DNA from: Piromyces finnis
Lineage: Eukaryota > Neocallimastigomycota > Neocallimastigomycetes > Neocallimastigales > Neocallimastigaceae
DNA: 64,000 bases
Reading direction: 5' to 3'
NCBI GenBank assembly: GCA_002104945.1
Contig: MCFH01000026.1
Span: 62,001 to 126,000 of the forward strand
Below are positions 46,832 to 60,039 of the stretch, in pieces; position 1 is the first letter of the stretch, and every line of letters begins with the position of its first letter. The position numbers and the translations under genes are program-made. The notes beneath the pieces are model-generated. The model worked only from the letters and a program-made list of their open reading frames with translations, made no database searches and was not told the origin of the DNA.

Positions 46832-48938
46832 TTTACTTAAAAAAAATAAAATATTTTTAAATCATATAATTAAACTACATTACAATTAAATATATAGTGT
46901 TTGTTTATTTTATCTCGTTTTTCCTTTTCTTTATTTAAATAAAATCTTTTAACTAGTATGAATAAATTTGAATGGTCCTTTTAAAAAGAAAAAATTTAAA
47001 ATTGTCTTAAAATTAAGTTTGAATTGGATATACACTATTAAAATATTACTACAGTTTTCTTTATGTATATATAAATACTTTTTCTATATTTCTACAAAAT
47101 TTCCTTTTATTCGCCTCTTACTTTTACTATTAAAATATAAAAGAATTACTTGATTTCTCTTTTTTTTTTTTCTATAATATATAACGAAAAAATTGATTGA
47201 TATTAATATATATGTGTGTATATAATATTTTTAACAATAATAATAAAAAAGGCTTGATTTAAGCTGTAATTTAGTATTTTTGAAAACAAAAATTATTATT
47301 ACATATAGTTTTCAACTAAAACAATATAAATATTATCATTTTCGATTTCATAATGTAATTTTTTAGTATGAAAATATTATGAATTTTCTTGTATTTATTT
47401 TTATCATATTTAATTTCTTTTTTTTTTTTTTTTTTTTTTAATATGTTAAATTAAAAAGGTAAATAGAAGTCATTTACTAAAAAATAATGTTTTATAAAAA
47501 CCCATATTAATAAAAATAATAATAATAAAACATAAAAAGAAAAAATATATCTATATTTAACTATATATAATTATCAAGAATTTTTTTTTTTTTTTTAAAT
47601 ATTTTAATTTACATATATTAAATTTATTATTTAATTTTTAATAAATATATTAATATAAAACTCATACTTTATATAAAAAAAAAAAAAATAAAATAAAATT
47701 ACATGAATAATCCAGTATACAGAGAATAAGTAGAAAAGAATGGTTATTTTATGCAGAAATTGTTTTTTATTTATTCGTATATATCATATATCTTTTCAGT
47801 ATATCATTTATAACATCGTATTAAAGGAAAAAACTATAAAAAATGAAAAAGAAAAAAATTAATTCTTTTTTTTATCTTTATAAATAGATTAACGAATAAT
47901 TAAAAAAAAAAATGAATATGAATTATATTAGAGATGTGATTATAACAAGTTTCTATTTCAATGAAATAACTATTAATAGGACTTGTTCAAATGAAGTTTT
48001 CCTCCTCTTCCAACTTTCCATATTGTTGCCTATTTGTTGTAGGCAATAAAATTTTAAGATTTAATTACTCATCCCTTAAAATTAATAACTAATGGTTTTT
48101 CCACTTTTATATATTAATAATAAAATACACAATGATTTATTTAAAGTTTTTAAAGTTTGTCAATATAATATAATGTAATATGTTATATATATAATTCTTT
48201 GTATTTTTATTATATATATTACTTAATATTTGACCAATAGAATTGTTATTTAATAGAGTATGTAATACAAGTAAAACAACGTATTAAATTTATGGGATAA
48301 TATTATTACATAAAATAATATATTGATAATATTATTTATACTATTCATTAAATATATTAAAGTATGGCATTTATATAAAATAAAATATATTAATATATAA
48401 GGAATATTTTGATGAAAGACAATTAAAAAATACTACCGTTAAGATAAATAAATTATTTAAATAGAAGATAAAAAGGTGTATATAAGAATAAATAGCCTTT
48501 CACATAAAGGTATTAAAGATTCTTGAATATAAACTATATTAAGAATGAACGGTTTAAAGTATTTTTAAGGTATACCGAATAATTCCTACCATCAAACTTT
48601 GAAAGTAAACAAATCATTTTTTTTCAGTGCTTTTATCAAAACATAATAATTCTAATCATCCAAATAATTTAAATCCTTTAAACTTAATTATTAAACAAAC
48701 GAAAGAAATATTTTTTGTTATATTCTATTATTAATATAAAATTAAAATCAATTAGTTTCCTATTAAATTCATTTGACAATTCATGTATATAAGAACTTTT
48801 GCTTACTCTTATAAAAAATATATTATAAAAATATCTTAAATATATATATTTATAATAAATATACATATTATTACTATTATTACTCTAATTATTATTATTA
48901 TTATTATTATTACTCTTATTATTATTATTATTATTATT
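46832..48938. other. AT-rich intergenic region upstream of the PAS-GATA gene
   Basis: Poly(A)/poly(T) rich. No exon recognised on either strand; short frames at 46968-47153 and 48684-48866 lack any motif. It should contain the promoter of the PAS-GATA gene near 46840-47300. Confidence 0.5.
48890..48938. repeat. (TTA)n tract, left part, split by a retroelement
   Basis: TTA units with ACTC/ACTA-type interruptions. The same interrupted pattern resumes at 49526, on the other side of the inserted element. Confidence 0.85.
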
Positions 48939-48948
48939 ATGTTTCTTT

Positions 48949-48950
<2 letters not shown>
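48939..48950. repeat. Target-site duplication of the short retroelement (left)
   Basis: ATGTTTCTTTTA, repeated exactly at 49514-49525. Confidence 0.88.
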
Positions 48951-49013
<63 letters not shown>

Positions 49014-49513
49014 TTCCGAGTGCATTTCTCCCATCGATCAGAATTAGCTCCAATGGTGGTTCTTAGAGAAACGTTGGCTCATTCCTATTGCTAGGTGGTT
49101 GTGACCCTCCTGGTCTGTCATACTGTTTCTTCAGCTTCGACGCTCACTTAATCCATGTACATTAGATGCATGTCGTTGTACGATATTTCACAACTACAAT
49201 GCTAAGCCTCTTATAGTCAATTTGATCACGTGTCAACCGCCCCCTAATGTTTACACTTAAATTGATTAAGGAATATTATGTGTTTTTGGCATAGCCTAAG
49301 TCACCACTTATTAAGTTCTAATTTGGAATGTACCATGTACACTAGACCCTCTCAGGCCGGCTAGACGAGTGTTATTATCATAGTAGTAAATTAGAAAGTT
49401 CATTTATACTTACCTGAATATCATAACCCAACCCATGGCAAACCCAGTGGGAAAATCCACAGGCACTGACATCTGCGGGGTCGAACCAGAAGCCTTATGT
49501 ATGCTAAGGAAAC
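48951..49513 (-). mobile_element. SINE-like or 3'-fragment retroelement with 60-nt poly(A), minus strand
   Basis: The plus strand shows 60 T residues (48951-49010) and then about 500 bp of far less AT-rich, non-repetitive DNA, flanked by a perfect 12-bp duplication. Read on the minus strand it begins at 49513 and ends in poly(A). Near its 5' end (about 49485) GGTTCGACCCC matches the pol III B-box consensus (GGTTCGANNCC) at all positions; no well-placed A box is seen. At 49146-49104 a 43-nt stretch matches the end of the LINE ORF (from about 23001) at about 39 positions, including GCTGAAGAAACAGTA and CCAGGAGGG. In the LINE frame this copy has a stop in the matched segment. It has no open frame. 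Either it is a SINE whose 3' part derives from a related LINE, or it is a truncated, decayed copy of another LINE. Confidence 0.85.
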
Positions 49514-49520
49514 ATGTTTC

Positions 49521-49525
<5 letters not shown>
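49514..49525. repeat. Target-site duplication of the short retroelement (right)
   Basis: ATGTTTCTTTTA, exact copy of 48939-48950. Confidence 0.88.
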
Positions 49526-49850
<325 letters not shown>

Positions 49851-52800
49851 ACTAGTATAAAGTTTACTAATGAGTATTTTTTTCATAGCATTCAAAATTA
49901 GCTAAGCTCTATGTATATAATTAAAATTTTTTAATTATATTATTTTTGGAAATAATTTTAATTATTTCTTATGGATGATCATCTTTTAATTAAAAATAAA
50001 TAATCATAATCATCAAAATAATATAATAATATGGAATAATTTTTAAATTAACGATGAAAAATAATCAAAAAGATTAATTTTTAGCTAAGTCGCTTATTCT
50101 TATATAAAAATTTAAAAGTTCATATATTAATTAATATAATATAATATATGCATGGAATTTCTTTTATGTATTCTGTGTATATTATTTAATTCATATCAAT
50201 ATATTGATAATATATGATTAAATAAAGTGATGAAAATTATTTATTCTTACCTGGAGATATTACTAAAAAGTTACAGTAACCTACCCACCATATTTAGGCA
50301 AAGAGAAATTCTTCAAAAAGATTATTATGATGATTTGATTATGTCATTTGGATGATTTGGATAACTTTTTCATTAGATTAGAATAAATAAAAAAAAAAAA
50401 AACTGTCATCTTGTTTTCTTAAATGTAACTTGAGTTTATAAATAAATTTTATGGAAAAACAACAAACCATAAAGAAATCGATCACTACTATTAATTGATT
50501 TCTTTAAATAATAAATAGACTATTAGAATATGAGGAAGGAATAATTAAGCAAAGTCTTGAATAATTATTTATTTATAAAAATTTAACTGCTAGAACGTAA
50601 AAAAATGTAGTTTGCATTGTATTAATGTATTGATAATTATACTTAAATTATGAATTTATTTAATATATAGTTTTTTTTATTACTTTATTTATTATAACTT
50701 GGCTTTTATTTTATAATATATTATAATATATTATATAATTATATTAAAATATAATATTAATGTATAAATAAAGCATACTTAATATATTACTTTACTAATT
50801 AAAATTTTATATTTCTTTAAAAAAAAAAAAGACAATATGTATTAGGATAGAGTGTATATAACTAATAATACTTTTAATTCATTAACATGAAACTTTTTTA
50901 ACAAATACTTAATTTTATATTGTTATTTTATAATAAGTAGTGTGTAGGTTCTAATACATAAAATAATTATTTAAATATATAGTATTTCATTACCACTAGT
51001 TGATATATCATTACTAATATTTAATTTTTTTTTAAAGTATTTTTATTTAAAGAAATAATAAAAAGTATAGTATTTAAATAAAAAATTAAAATATTTTATA
51101 TATTAAACTTTACATTTCATTCATATGCGAAATATTTTAAAAAGATGTTATCTATAAATATGTAAAAAAAAACATTTATGTTAGTTGGTGTACATAAAAT
51201 GAAAAATTATCTATATTAACATTATAATAAAATATAAAAAAAGTTAAGTAACCTTTTAATTATAAATAAATATTATTATATAATCTTATTTCTTTATTGA
51301 ATACTAAATAACTAAATAAAAAAAATTATTGTTATTACTAAATGAAAAATAAGTCATTAAAGTTTATTCTTTTTAATATTTAGTATTTTTTTATTAAAAG
51401 ATACTAAATATAAAATAATAATAAAATAATAAAACTATTATTTAAAAAAAAAAAAAAAACACTGGAAAAACAGTTTCATTTTCATTTATCATCATCATTT
51501 AAATAATAAAAAAAAACATATGTTATAAATCATATTAATTATAATATAAATCACATGAGTGTCACATGATATAATATATTAATGGAACAATCGCATATTT
51601 ATGAATCTTGAAAAATAAAAAAAATAAAATTCAAAAATTCAAAATTTTTTATTAAATTATTTAATAAATATAAATATTACATATATTATATTATATATTT
51701 GATTTATTTTATGATTTATTTTATTATATTGCTATATATTGATAAATTTATTGTGTATATATAGGAATAATTATATTGAATTGGTTATTTTATCTTTATT
51801 AAAAATTATTGTAATAACATTTCGTACTCTTTGGATAATTTTAGTAATAATTTTAATTAATATAATTGATTAAACAAATAGAAATATATTTAATAAACTT
51901 TAAAAAAACTATATTCTGGGTTTATACTATAGTTAGAGCGTATATAAGATGAGTAACAAAAAATAACTACATAATTTACTTTTTGTTTGTATAAAAAAAC
52001 TAAATAAATAATCTAAATTATATTACTTTTCTTTTAATAGGTTATGCTATTCTACTCATAATAAGTTTTTAAAGAAAAATAGTAATATATAAAATTTTAA
52101 AGTTTTATATAAAAAATGATTTAAAATGTATTTTTTTAATAAATCAACAATTAAAATAATTTTAAAAAATTAAATTTTCCACTTTCTAATTGAAATAGAT
52201 TATATTAGTAATATATAATATAATATATAAAATAACTAAATGACTGATATATTATTTATATGGACTTAATACAAAAATTACTACTTGGATAAAATATATA
52301 TAAATTTTAAGATTAAAATTCATTCAAAAAAAAAAGCTTAAAAATCTGAATAGCAAAAAAAGAAATTAGAATTATTTCTTTTTGCCTTTTTTTTTTTTTT
52401 TTGTTATTCTTGAGCATAAAGTACGTTTATTTAACTATAAATTTGTTTATACAGGATGAATTATTTAAAAAAAAAAAAAACTTAAAATTTCATTAACTTT
52501 AAAAAACTTCATTGTAAATCATGAAATTATAAAAAAAAAACTAGCATTAAAAAATAAAAAAAAGTTTTCATTTATTGCATTAATTTTAATATCATCTATT
52601 TCAATACTATTTATTCACTTTTCTCTCTGTTTAACTAGGTATATATCAATTTTAAATTTCCATTTTTCAACAAATACATTTTATAATTTTTTTAATCTTA
52701 TTTTCCATTATTATCTATCCCATGGATTCCCATATATTTGATTCTGTGATTATATTTAAGTATTAAATACATCCAGATTTCACAATTTCGTTTATTTAAC

Positions 52801-55800
52801 TTTTATTCATTCTCATTGAACTTCTTTTATTCTGCTTGATTGTTTAATTAAAATTTTGATGTTTCTATTTGTATATATTTCTTTTATGCTTTTTTTTTTT
52901 TTTGCCAATTTTTTTTTCTTTCAATTATATTAATTTTTCATCAATGCCAGATTATTTTTCAACCAAAAAATCAAATTATAAAAATTTTCATCAAAAAAAT
53001 TTAATAGAAAAAGGATGAAATGGATGAATTATGCATGATTATTTTTCTTTGTATAATTTTCTTTTTAAGAAAAAATGTTTTAAACAGAATTTTCTTATTA
53101 CTACACCCTCATGTGATTAATAATCTTTAAAAAACATGGGATATGAAAATTTTAATAAAATTATCTATTTTTTACTCTTTGATAGTAATAATTTGTTTTA
53201 AATTTTTCATCATCATCATCATCATCATCATCATTATCTACTAAGAAAAGTATAATGATGGATTATTATCATAAAAATAAAATAATAATACATTGTACAA
53301 TTTCAAATAGAATGTAGTTAACAGCAAATCATATTCCACTTGTTACTAACTTTTGACGATAACTATTCACCACCTTTCCAACAAAAATTAATGTAATGCT
53401 GAAATTATTAACATATAATAATAAATTATATATTTACATTATTATAACAAAAGTAAAAAGATTTAAATTAAAAGCCTTTCTTGACCTACTTCATTTTTAA
53501 TTAAATCCATTATATAATATAGTATATTATTTATTATCATTCATTCTACCTAAATTGTTAAATATATATATAGAGAGCAAAAAATAATAAAATATACCAG
53601 TTAGCTATTAATTGAAAATTAAACTATTTTTATATATAAAAAAAAAGGGGAATTTAATTTTTTTTTTTTTTTATTTTTCCAATACTCATTAATTATAGCT
53701 ATTTTAAATAAAAATATAAATATATTATTTAATAAGATAGTTATATAATACTAAGATATAAATTACTATGCTAATTTTGAATAATTAATAATTTTAAATA
53801 GAGTATCATTAAATTATATCATAATAATAGTATGGATTAATAGTTTTGCTAATTGGGGATGATTTGTTATTTTAGTTTTTCTAATTATTGGTTATATTAA
53901 TTACAAATTACATTACGAAAATTTAAAGGCTGTATTAATCTTAATGCCTATTAAAAATACTAATATATCATTTTGTTAATTTACAAAGATTAATAATATA
54001 TTAAGTAAAATATATTTAATATTGTATTTTAATGTAATAGATTCTTTTTCCATGTCAGCTTTTATTACTATTATTATATTATTATTATATTATATACTAT
54101 ATTTTAAAGTTTTTTAATTGTTTTACTATATTCTACATATATAAATAGATAAAGTTCTCCTCATTTATATATATTAACTACTTTGACAACTTTATTGTAA
54201 AATAGGTCAACGTATTTATTTATAGAACTACATTATTATAATCATTGTATCTGAAGATTCTATAAAAAAAAAAAAAGACTAATAATTTTAATTGAATAAA
54301 TAATACATTTAAACTGAAATATATATAAATCTTGAAGGATAGTATAATGGTATATATATTTATTATACATTTTCTTATATAAGGTTTTAATTTTTTTTTT
54401 TATTTTTCCATAATTAAAAAGATAATTATTTATTATTGAATACTTTTTTATATTATAATAATTAATTATCTTTTTGATCTTTTTATATTCCTTGGACTTT
54501 TTATTGATTTTGGAATTATTAAAAACACTTTTTATTATTATTATATATATCTACAAATTATATGCTTATGAACTGGAAAAGTTAATAAATTGGATAAAAC
54601 CTAATATTATTTTAAAGTTTGATAATTATATTTATATAGTTGTAATACTTAGAATTTATATTGAAATAAATTCGCAAAGTATATAGTATATTTTTATTTT
54701 TTAAAATATTGGTATACCATTTATTGAGTTTATTTACAAATATATGAAAAGCTAAAAGATAAACTAAAAATATGATTACTTTTAATTTTTCAAAAAAAAA
54801 ATATATATATATATATATTTGGTTAGATGTAAATAAATAATAATTTATTAAATTAAATGAAATATTAAATTTTTTGGATGTTTTATTATTCAAATATATC
54901 AACTTGTAATGTTGATACACAATAAAATTTATATTAAATAAATATGCATTGCTTATATATATAACAACTCTTAATTATATATTTTATAATGTAAATAGTA
55001 TAATAGTATATGTACTGAAATTGCATTGCTTGTAATAAAAAAGTCTAATTGCATGTCTTTTTTTTACTTATTTATTTATTTTATAAAATATATATAAAAA
55101 TCATTATAGTAATCTAAATTAAAAGATAATATTATTAAATCTTATTATTAAATCATTAAATTATAAGTGAAAATAAAAAAAAAAAAGTTATTCTTGCATA
55201 TTCTCATTATTTTTAAGTAACAACTAATACACATTTTTGATGTAATATCACCAAGGAAAATGTATCATAATTTTTTTTTCTTCTTTTTTTGTTTTACGTT
55301 TTGATGATCAAATATATAAGATGGATCAAAAAATCTAATTTATAAAGTCTATTTTTATAACTATTTATAACTATTTTATGGCTTTTATTATTATTATTAT
55401 TATTTCATAAATATTATATTAATATTTGATAAACTTTATAAATTAGATTTTATTATGTAAATAAACAACTATGTTTTATTACTTTTTTTTTTTTTTTATC
55501 AACTTATTTATTTATTTTTCATATCATAAATTTTGTTTTGTTTTGTTTTTTTTTTTTTTGTTTTTTTTGTTTTTTTATTTCTTTATTTATTGCTTGTAAA
55601 GTAATCAATTTTTAAAAAGAAAAATTGTTTAAAATAAAATTAAAACAATTAACATTATGAATATTATTAAGATCCAAATTAATATTAAATAATTGTATTT
55701 GTTATCCTTAAATACCAAAATATTAATAATTATTTAATAGATTTGTTTTTACTAACTTTCTGATGATATAATACTATCTTAAAATATTATAATACATGTC

Positions 55801-57721
55801 TCTTAAAACAGTATTTTTACTAATTCGGACTATTGTTATAAACATAGTTAAATAAATAGCAATACACATATCAACCTATAATATTTATTTACATTCCTAT
55901 TTATAGCAATGTAAATAATACATACATTTTGGACCAAATATATTATACATTACTAGGCCCTACTATATAACAAGATTATTATTGCTGTACTAATAGTTTC
56001 ATAAATACCTTACTATTCTTGAATATGGAAATTATTGATATTAACACCTTTTCTAAATAGATTTTACTTTTTTATTATTATTACTATTATTATTTTTAGA
56101 GTGAAAAATATAAAAATATAATGAAAGAATAAAGTTTTAATGGCTTTTTTAATAAAAAAAATCACAAGATATAAATGGATATAATTTTATCTATATAGTT
56201 AAAAAAATAATATGTAAAAGGATTATAAATCTATGTTTTTTGTTGATTAAAAAAAGAAAAGATAAACAATAATCAAAATAGCCTTCTTTTATACTACATA
56301 ATGAATTATAGTTTATCAGAGAATCATGATGATTAAGCGATTAAACACTTTACAAGGAAATAAAATAAAAATTCAGATTTTAAATAAATAATTAATAGCT
56401 ATAGCTTAAATAAAAGGGAAAAAATAGATATAATAAAAGAAATAATTTTATATCTTTCAAAATTAAATACAATAAAAAAGTAATAAAAGTAATATATAAA
56501 AATAAAAGAAATCTACTCTTGTTTTCACTACTACAAGTAAATGCTTAACACTTTTTTAAAAGGTGCATCATTAAAAAAAAATTAAATTTAAATTATTAAA
56601 AAGGTTCCACAGAATCGATTAATTTATTTTTAAATCAAAACTTTTTTTGGTTTTGAAAATTCTTTTATTTTTCTAATCTTAAAATATATTCATTTCTTTT
56701 ATTATTATGAATATTAAAGGAGCTTTTGTTTTTATATACCTTTAAATATAGGTTTTTTATTATTATTTTCTTTTTTTTTTTTAACTTTAAAAATATGAAT
56801 TTTTAAATAAATATTCTTCTTGTAAAATGATCAGGTTTAATTTTTTTTTTTTCAATCATTATAATATGAAATTTAAAAGTATGATCGAAAAAACGGTTTT
56901 TTCTCTGGTAAAAAAAATTTTATAAAAAAAACTTTAAATTTGAAACTTTAAATATATAAATATAAATATATATATGTATGTATTTTTATATTTAATTTCT
57001 ATCGATCTATGAACTTACTATGATATAGGTATACTATTCATATTAAAAATAAATGAATAGAAAAAAGAATAATATATATATATATATATATATTTATACA
57101 CAAAAACTCTGCTTTTTTAAAAATAATAATTCTAATCCTTATGATAAAAAATTAAAAGGTTAATTAATTAAATGATCAAAAATAATTAATCGATTAATTT
57201 ATTTCTAAATAATATAAAATTTTTAGTAAAGGATTAGAATATTAATAATTAAATTATAATGAAAAAGAAAAGAAGAAATAAAGATACTTTTTATATATAA
57301 TTAATAACATAAACATAATATTACTACTTAATTATAATTAAATAATTATATAAAACTTTCTTTTTTACATATGTATGTAATATTAATAATATATTAAATA
57401 TAAAGGTTTATTGGATTCTTTAAAAGCTCAAATATTTCTGAATATATATTTCAATATGCAAATCATTTTTATAATATAATATAATAATAAATTATATTTT
57501 TTTTCTTCTATTTTAAAATATAATATAAAAATTGAATATTTATAATTTTTAAAAAAAGATAACTAAAAATTAAAATTATGTTATAACATAACAAGGTTTG
57601 AAAAAAGCATAATAACTAATTAAGATATATTAACTATTTATTCTTTTCCATATAAACATAGCTTATATATAAATGTATAAATATATCATTATTTATTTTG
57701 CTATAATTATATTAAAAAACT
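49851..57721. other. 7.9 kb gene-free AT-rich stretch
   Basis: Read on both strands, I find no exon with protein-family content, no tRNA or rRNA, and no retroelement boundary. Only short simple repeats occur, such as (ATC)n at 53209-53232 and (TA)n at 57072-57091. Open frames at 54474-54920 have AT-driven composition. The 3' UTR of CEP131 lies just below 57722. Confidence 0.6.
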
Positions 57722-59039
57722 TCATGATAAAAGTTCAATTCTTTGTTTTTCTATCATTCCTTCTAAATATTTATTTCGTAGAGTTAATTCGTCAATATTT
57801 TCTTTTAGTTTTAATATTATTTCATCTTTAGTAGCAAGTGCTTGATGTACTTTTTCTTCTACTAATTGAAGTGCCATTTCCTATTATTTATTATATAACA
57901 TAAAATTTATAAAAAAAATATTAAGAAATGTAATAATAATGTTTATTTTTATAAATTTATAAAGTAAAAGTATTACCTTTTCTTTATTTATATTTTCAAT
58001 ATCTTGTTGATTTTTCTTTTTTAACAATTCTGTTTGAGCTTTTTGTGAATTAAGTTGTTCATTTAGTATTTCAATATTTGATTTTGATAGTTCTAATTGT
58101 GATTTAAATTCTTCACCTAATATATTTTTAAGTTTTTTTTTTTTTAATTAATAAAATAAAATAGTATTTTTAATTTTTATAGTAATATTTAATATATAAG
58201 AAATTATTAATTTGACTTACGAATCATATCAGATAAAGCGTCTTTACTAACTTTCAAACGATTTAATTCTTGTTTTTGACTTTGTAATTGTTGTTCCTAT
58301 TTTTATAAATAAATATTTTTAAAAAGAATATGAGTAAACTGATAAAACCTTCGAATTTCATTTTTTTTAAATAATATTTTATGAGAGAAATCCTCATTAT
58401 ATTAAAAAAAAAACAAAAACAAAAAAACAATTACCATTATTGTACTTTCATGTTGCGATCTAATGAGTTCTTTTTGTATTTGTCGTTTTTCATTTTCTAT
58501 TGATTTCATTTTTTCTTGAATTTCAATAATCTTATCTAAAGATAGGTTATGCTCATCTCTCAATTTTTTAATTTCATCTGCATTTTCAGCCTTCAACTTT
58601 TCTATTTCTATTCGATGTTGACGGGTAATATCACTTGTAGATGAATTGGTTTCACTTTCCAGACGTTGGATAACCATTTCTATTTCTGCGTCACGTTCTG
58701 ACATATATTTTTCTTTAATTATTTTCTATATGATTTATAAAGGAAAAAGAGTCATGATTTATAAATTTAGTTAAATTCATATATTATTGTTTTTTATAGT
58801 TCAATTTTTTTTTTTTTTTTTTCAATTCACCTCCTTTTGATGAAGTTCTTTTTCATTCTTTTGTATCATTAAATTTTGCCATTCTTGTTTTTCTATTTCC
58901 ATTTTTTCTTTTATATTGTTAATCTATTAATAATTATTTTATATTTCATAATATATGTATATAAATTAATAAAAATATAATAATTAAATAGGAAATTATA
59001 AATACTGCTTTCTTGAGATTTAATATAAAATCATTTAAA

Positions 59040-59070
<31 letters not shown>

Positions 59071-59985
59071 CATTTGGAGTCTTACTTCTTTAATATTTTT
59101 TCTATTTAATTCGGATATAGATTCTTCATTTTTAGTTTTAATATCTGAAATTCTTTTTTTTAATTCATCAATCTCCTTTAACAGCTTTTCTTCTTCTTTT
59201 TTCTTTTCTTGTTTAAGTTGATTTACAATAATTGTTTTTTCTTCTTCCATTTCCATTATTAATTTACGCTTATTTTGTTGAAACTTTAGTCAAATTTTAT
59301 TTATTAAAAAATATTTTAATATACATAGGTTATATAATTTCAAAATCATTATATTATTATATGTAACGAGTATTTACTTCCATTTCATCTCTTTCTAATT
59401 GTTTCATATAACGTTGTCTTGAAAACTCTCTTTCTTCTTCACAAGCTCTCTGTCTTTCCGAGGATATTTTATCTCTTAATTGTTCCTAAAGGATATAAAT
59501 AGTTAAATATATATATATTTATATTATTATATATTAATTATATATTATAAATTTTAAAATTTAAAGAATAATCTATAATTGTAGTGTTTTTTTTTTTTTT
59601 TACCATTTGATGTTGATGTTGATCAAGAATCAATTGTTTTTCTTTAATAAGTTTCTCTTGATAACTTTCTTCTAATTGCTTTATTTGAAGTTTATGTTGC
59701 TATTTATATATATATTTATATAATAATATACATTTTTTTAGAATGTTTGATTCGTTATATTAATGATTTAATTATTAGTTGTAAATAAATATATATAAAA
59801 TTAATAAATTACTGATAGCATTTTTTGTATTTCTGGTTCCAATCCTTTAATTGTATTATCTTTTATTTGTTTTTCTTTGGTTTGTATCCATTTATCCCTT
59901 CTTAATTTCTCACTGGCCTGCCAGAGTTCTTTTTGTTGTTTGATATCTCGTGTATGATGTTCTTCCAATTCTTTTATCTATATTA

Positions 59986-60039
<54 letters not shown>

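Noticed and set aside
49440-49513. Possible tRNA gene around the GGTTCGACCCC match on the minus strand
   Set aside because: No acceptor, D or anticodon stem can be drawn and the distance to any A-box-like string is too short. It is better seen as the 5' part of the retroelement.
54474-54920. Overlapping frames on both strands of 70 and 102 codons
   Set aside because: Ile/Tyr/Lys/Asn composition dictated by base content, no splice partners or known domain.
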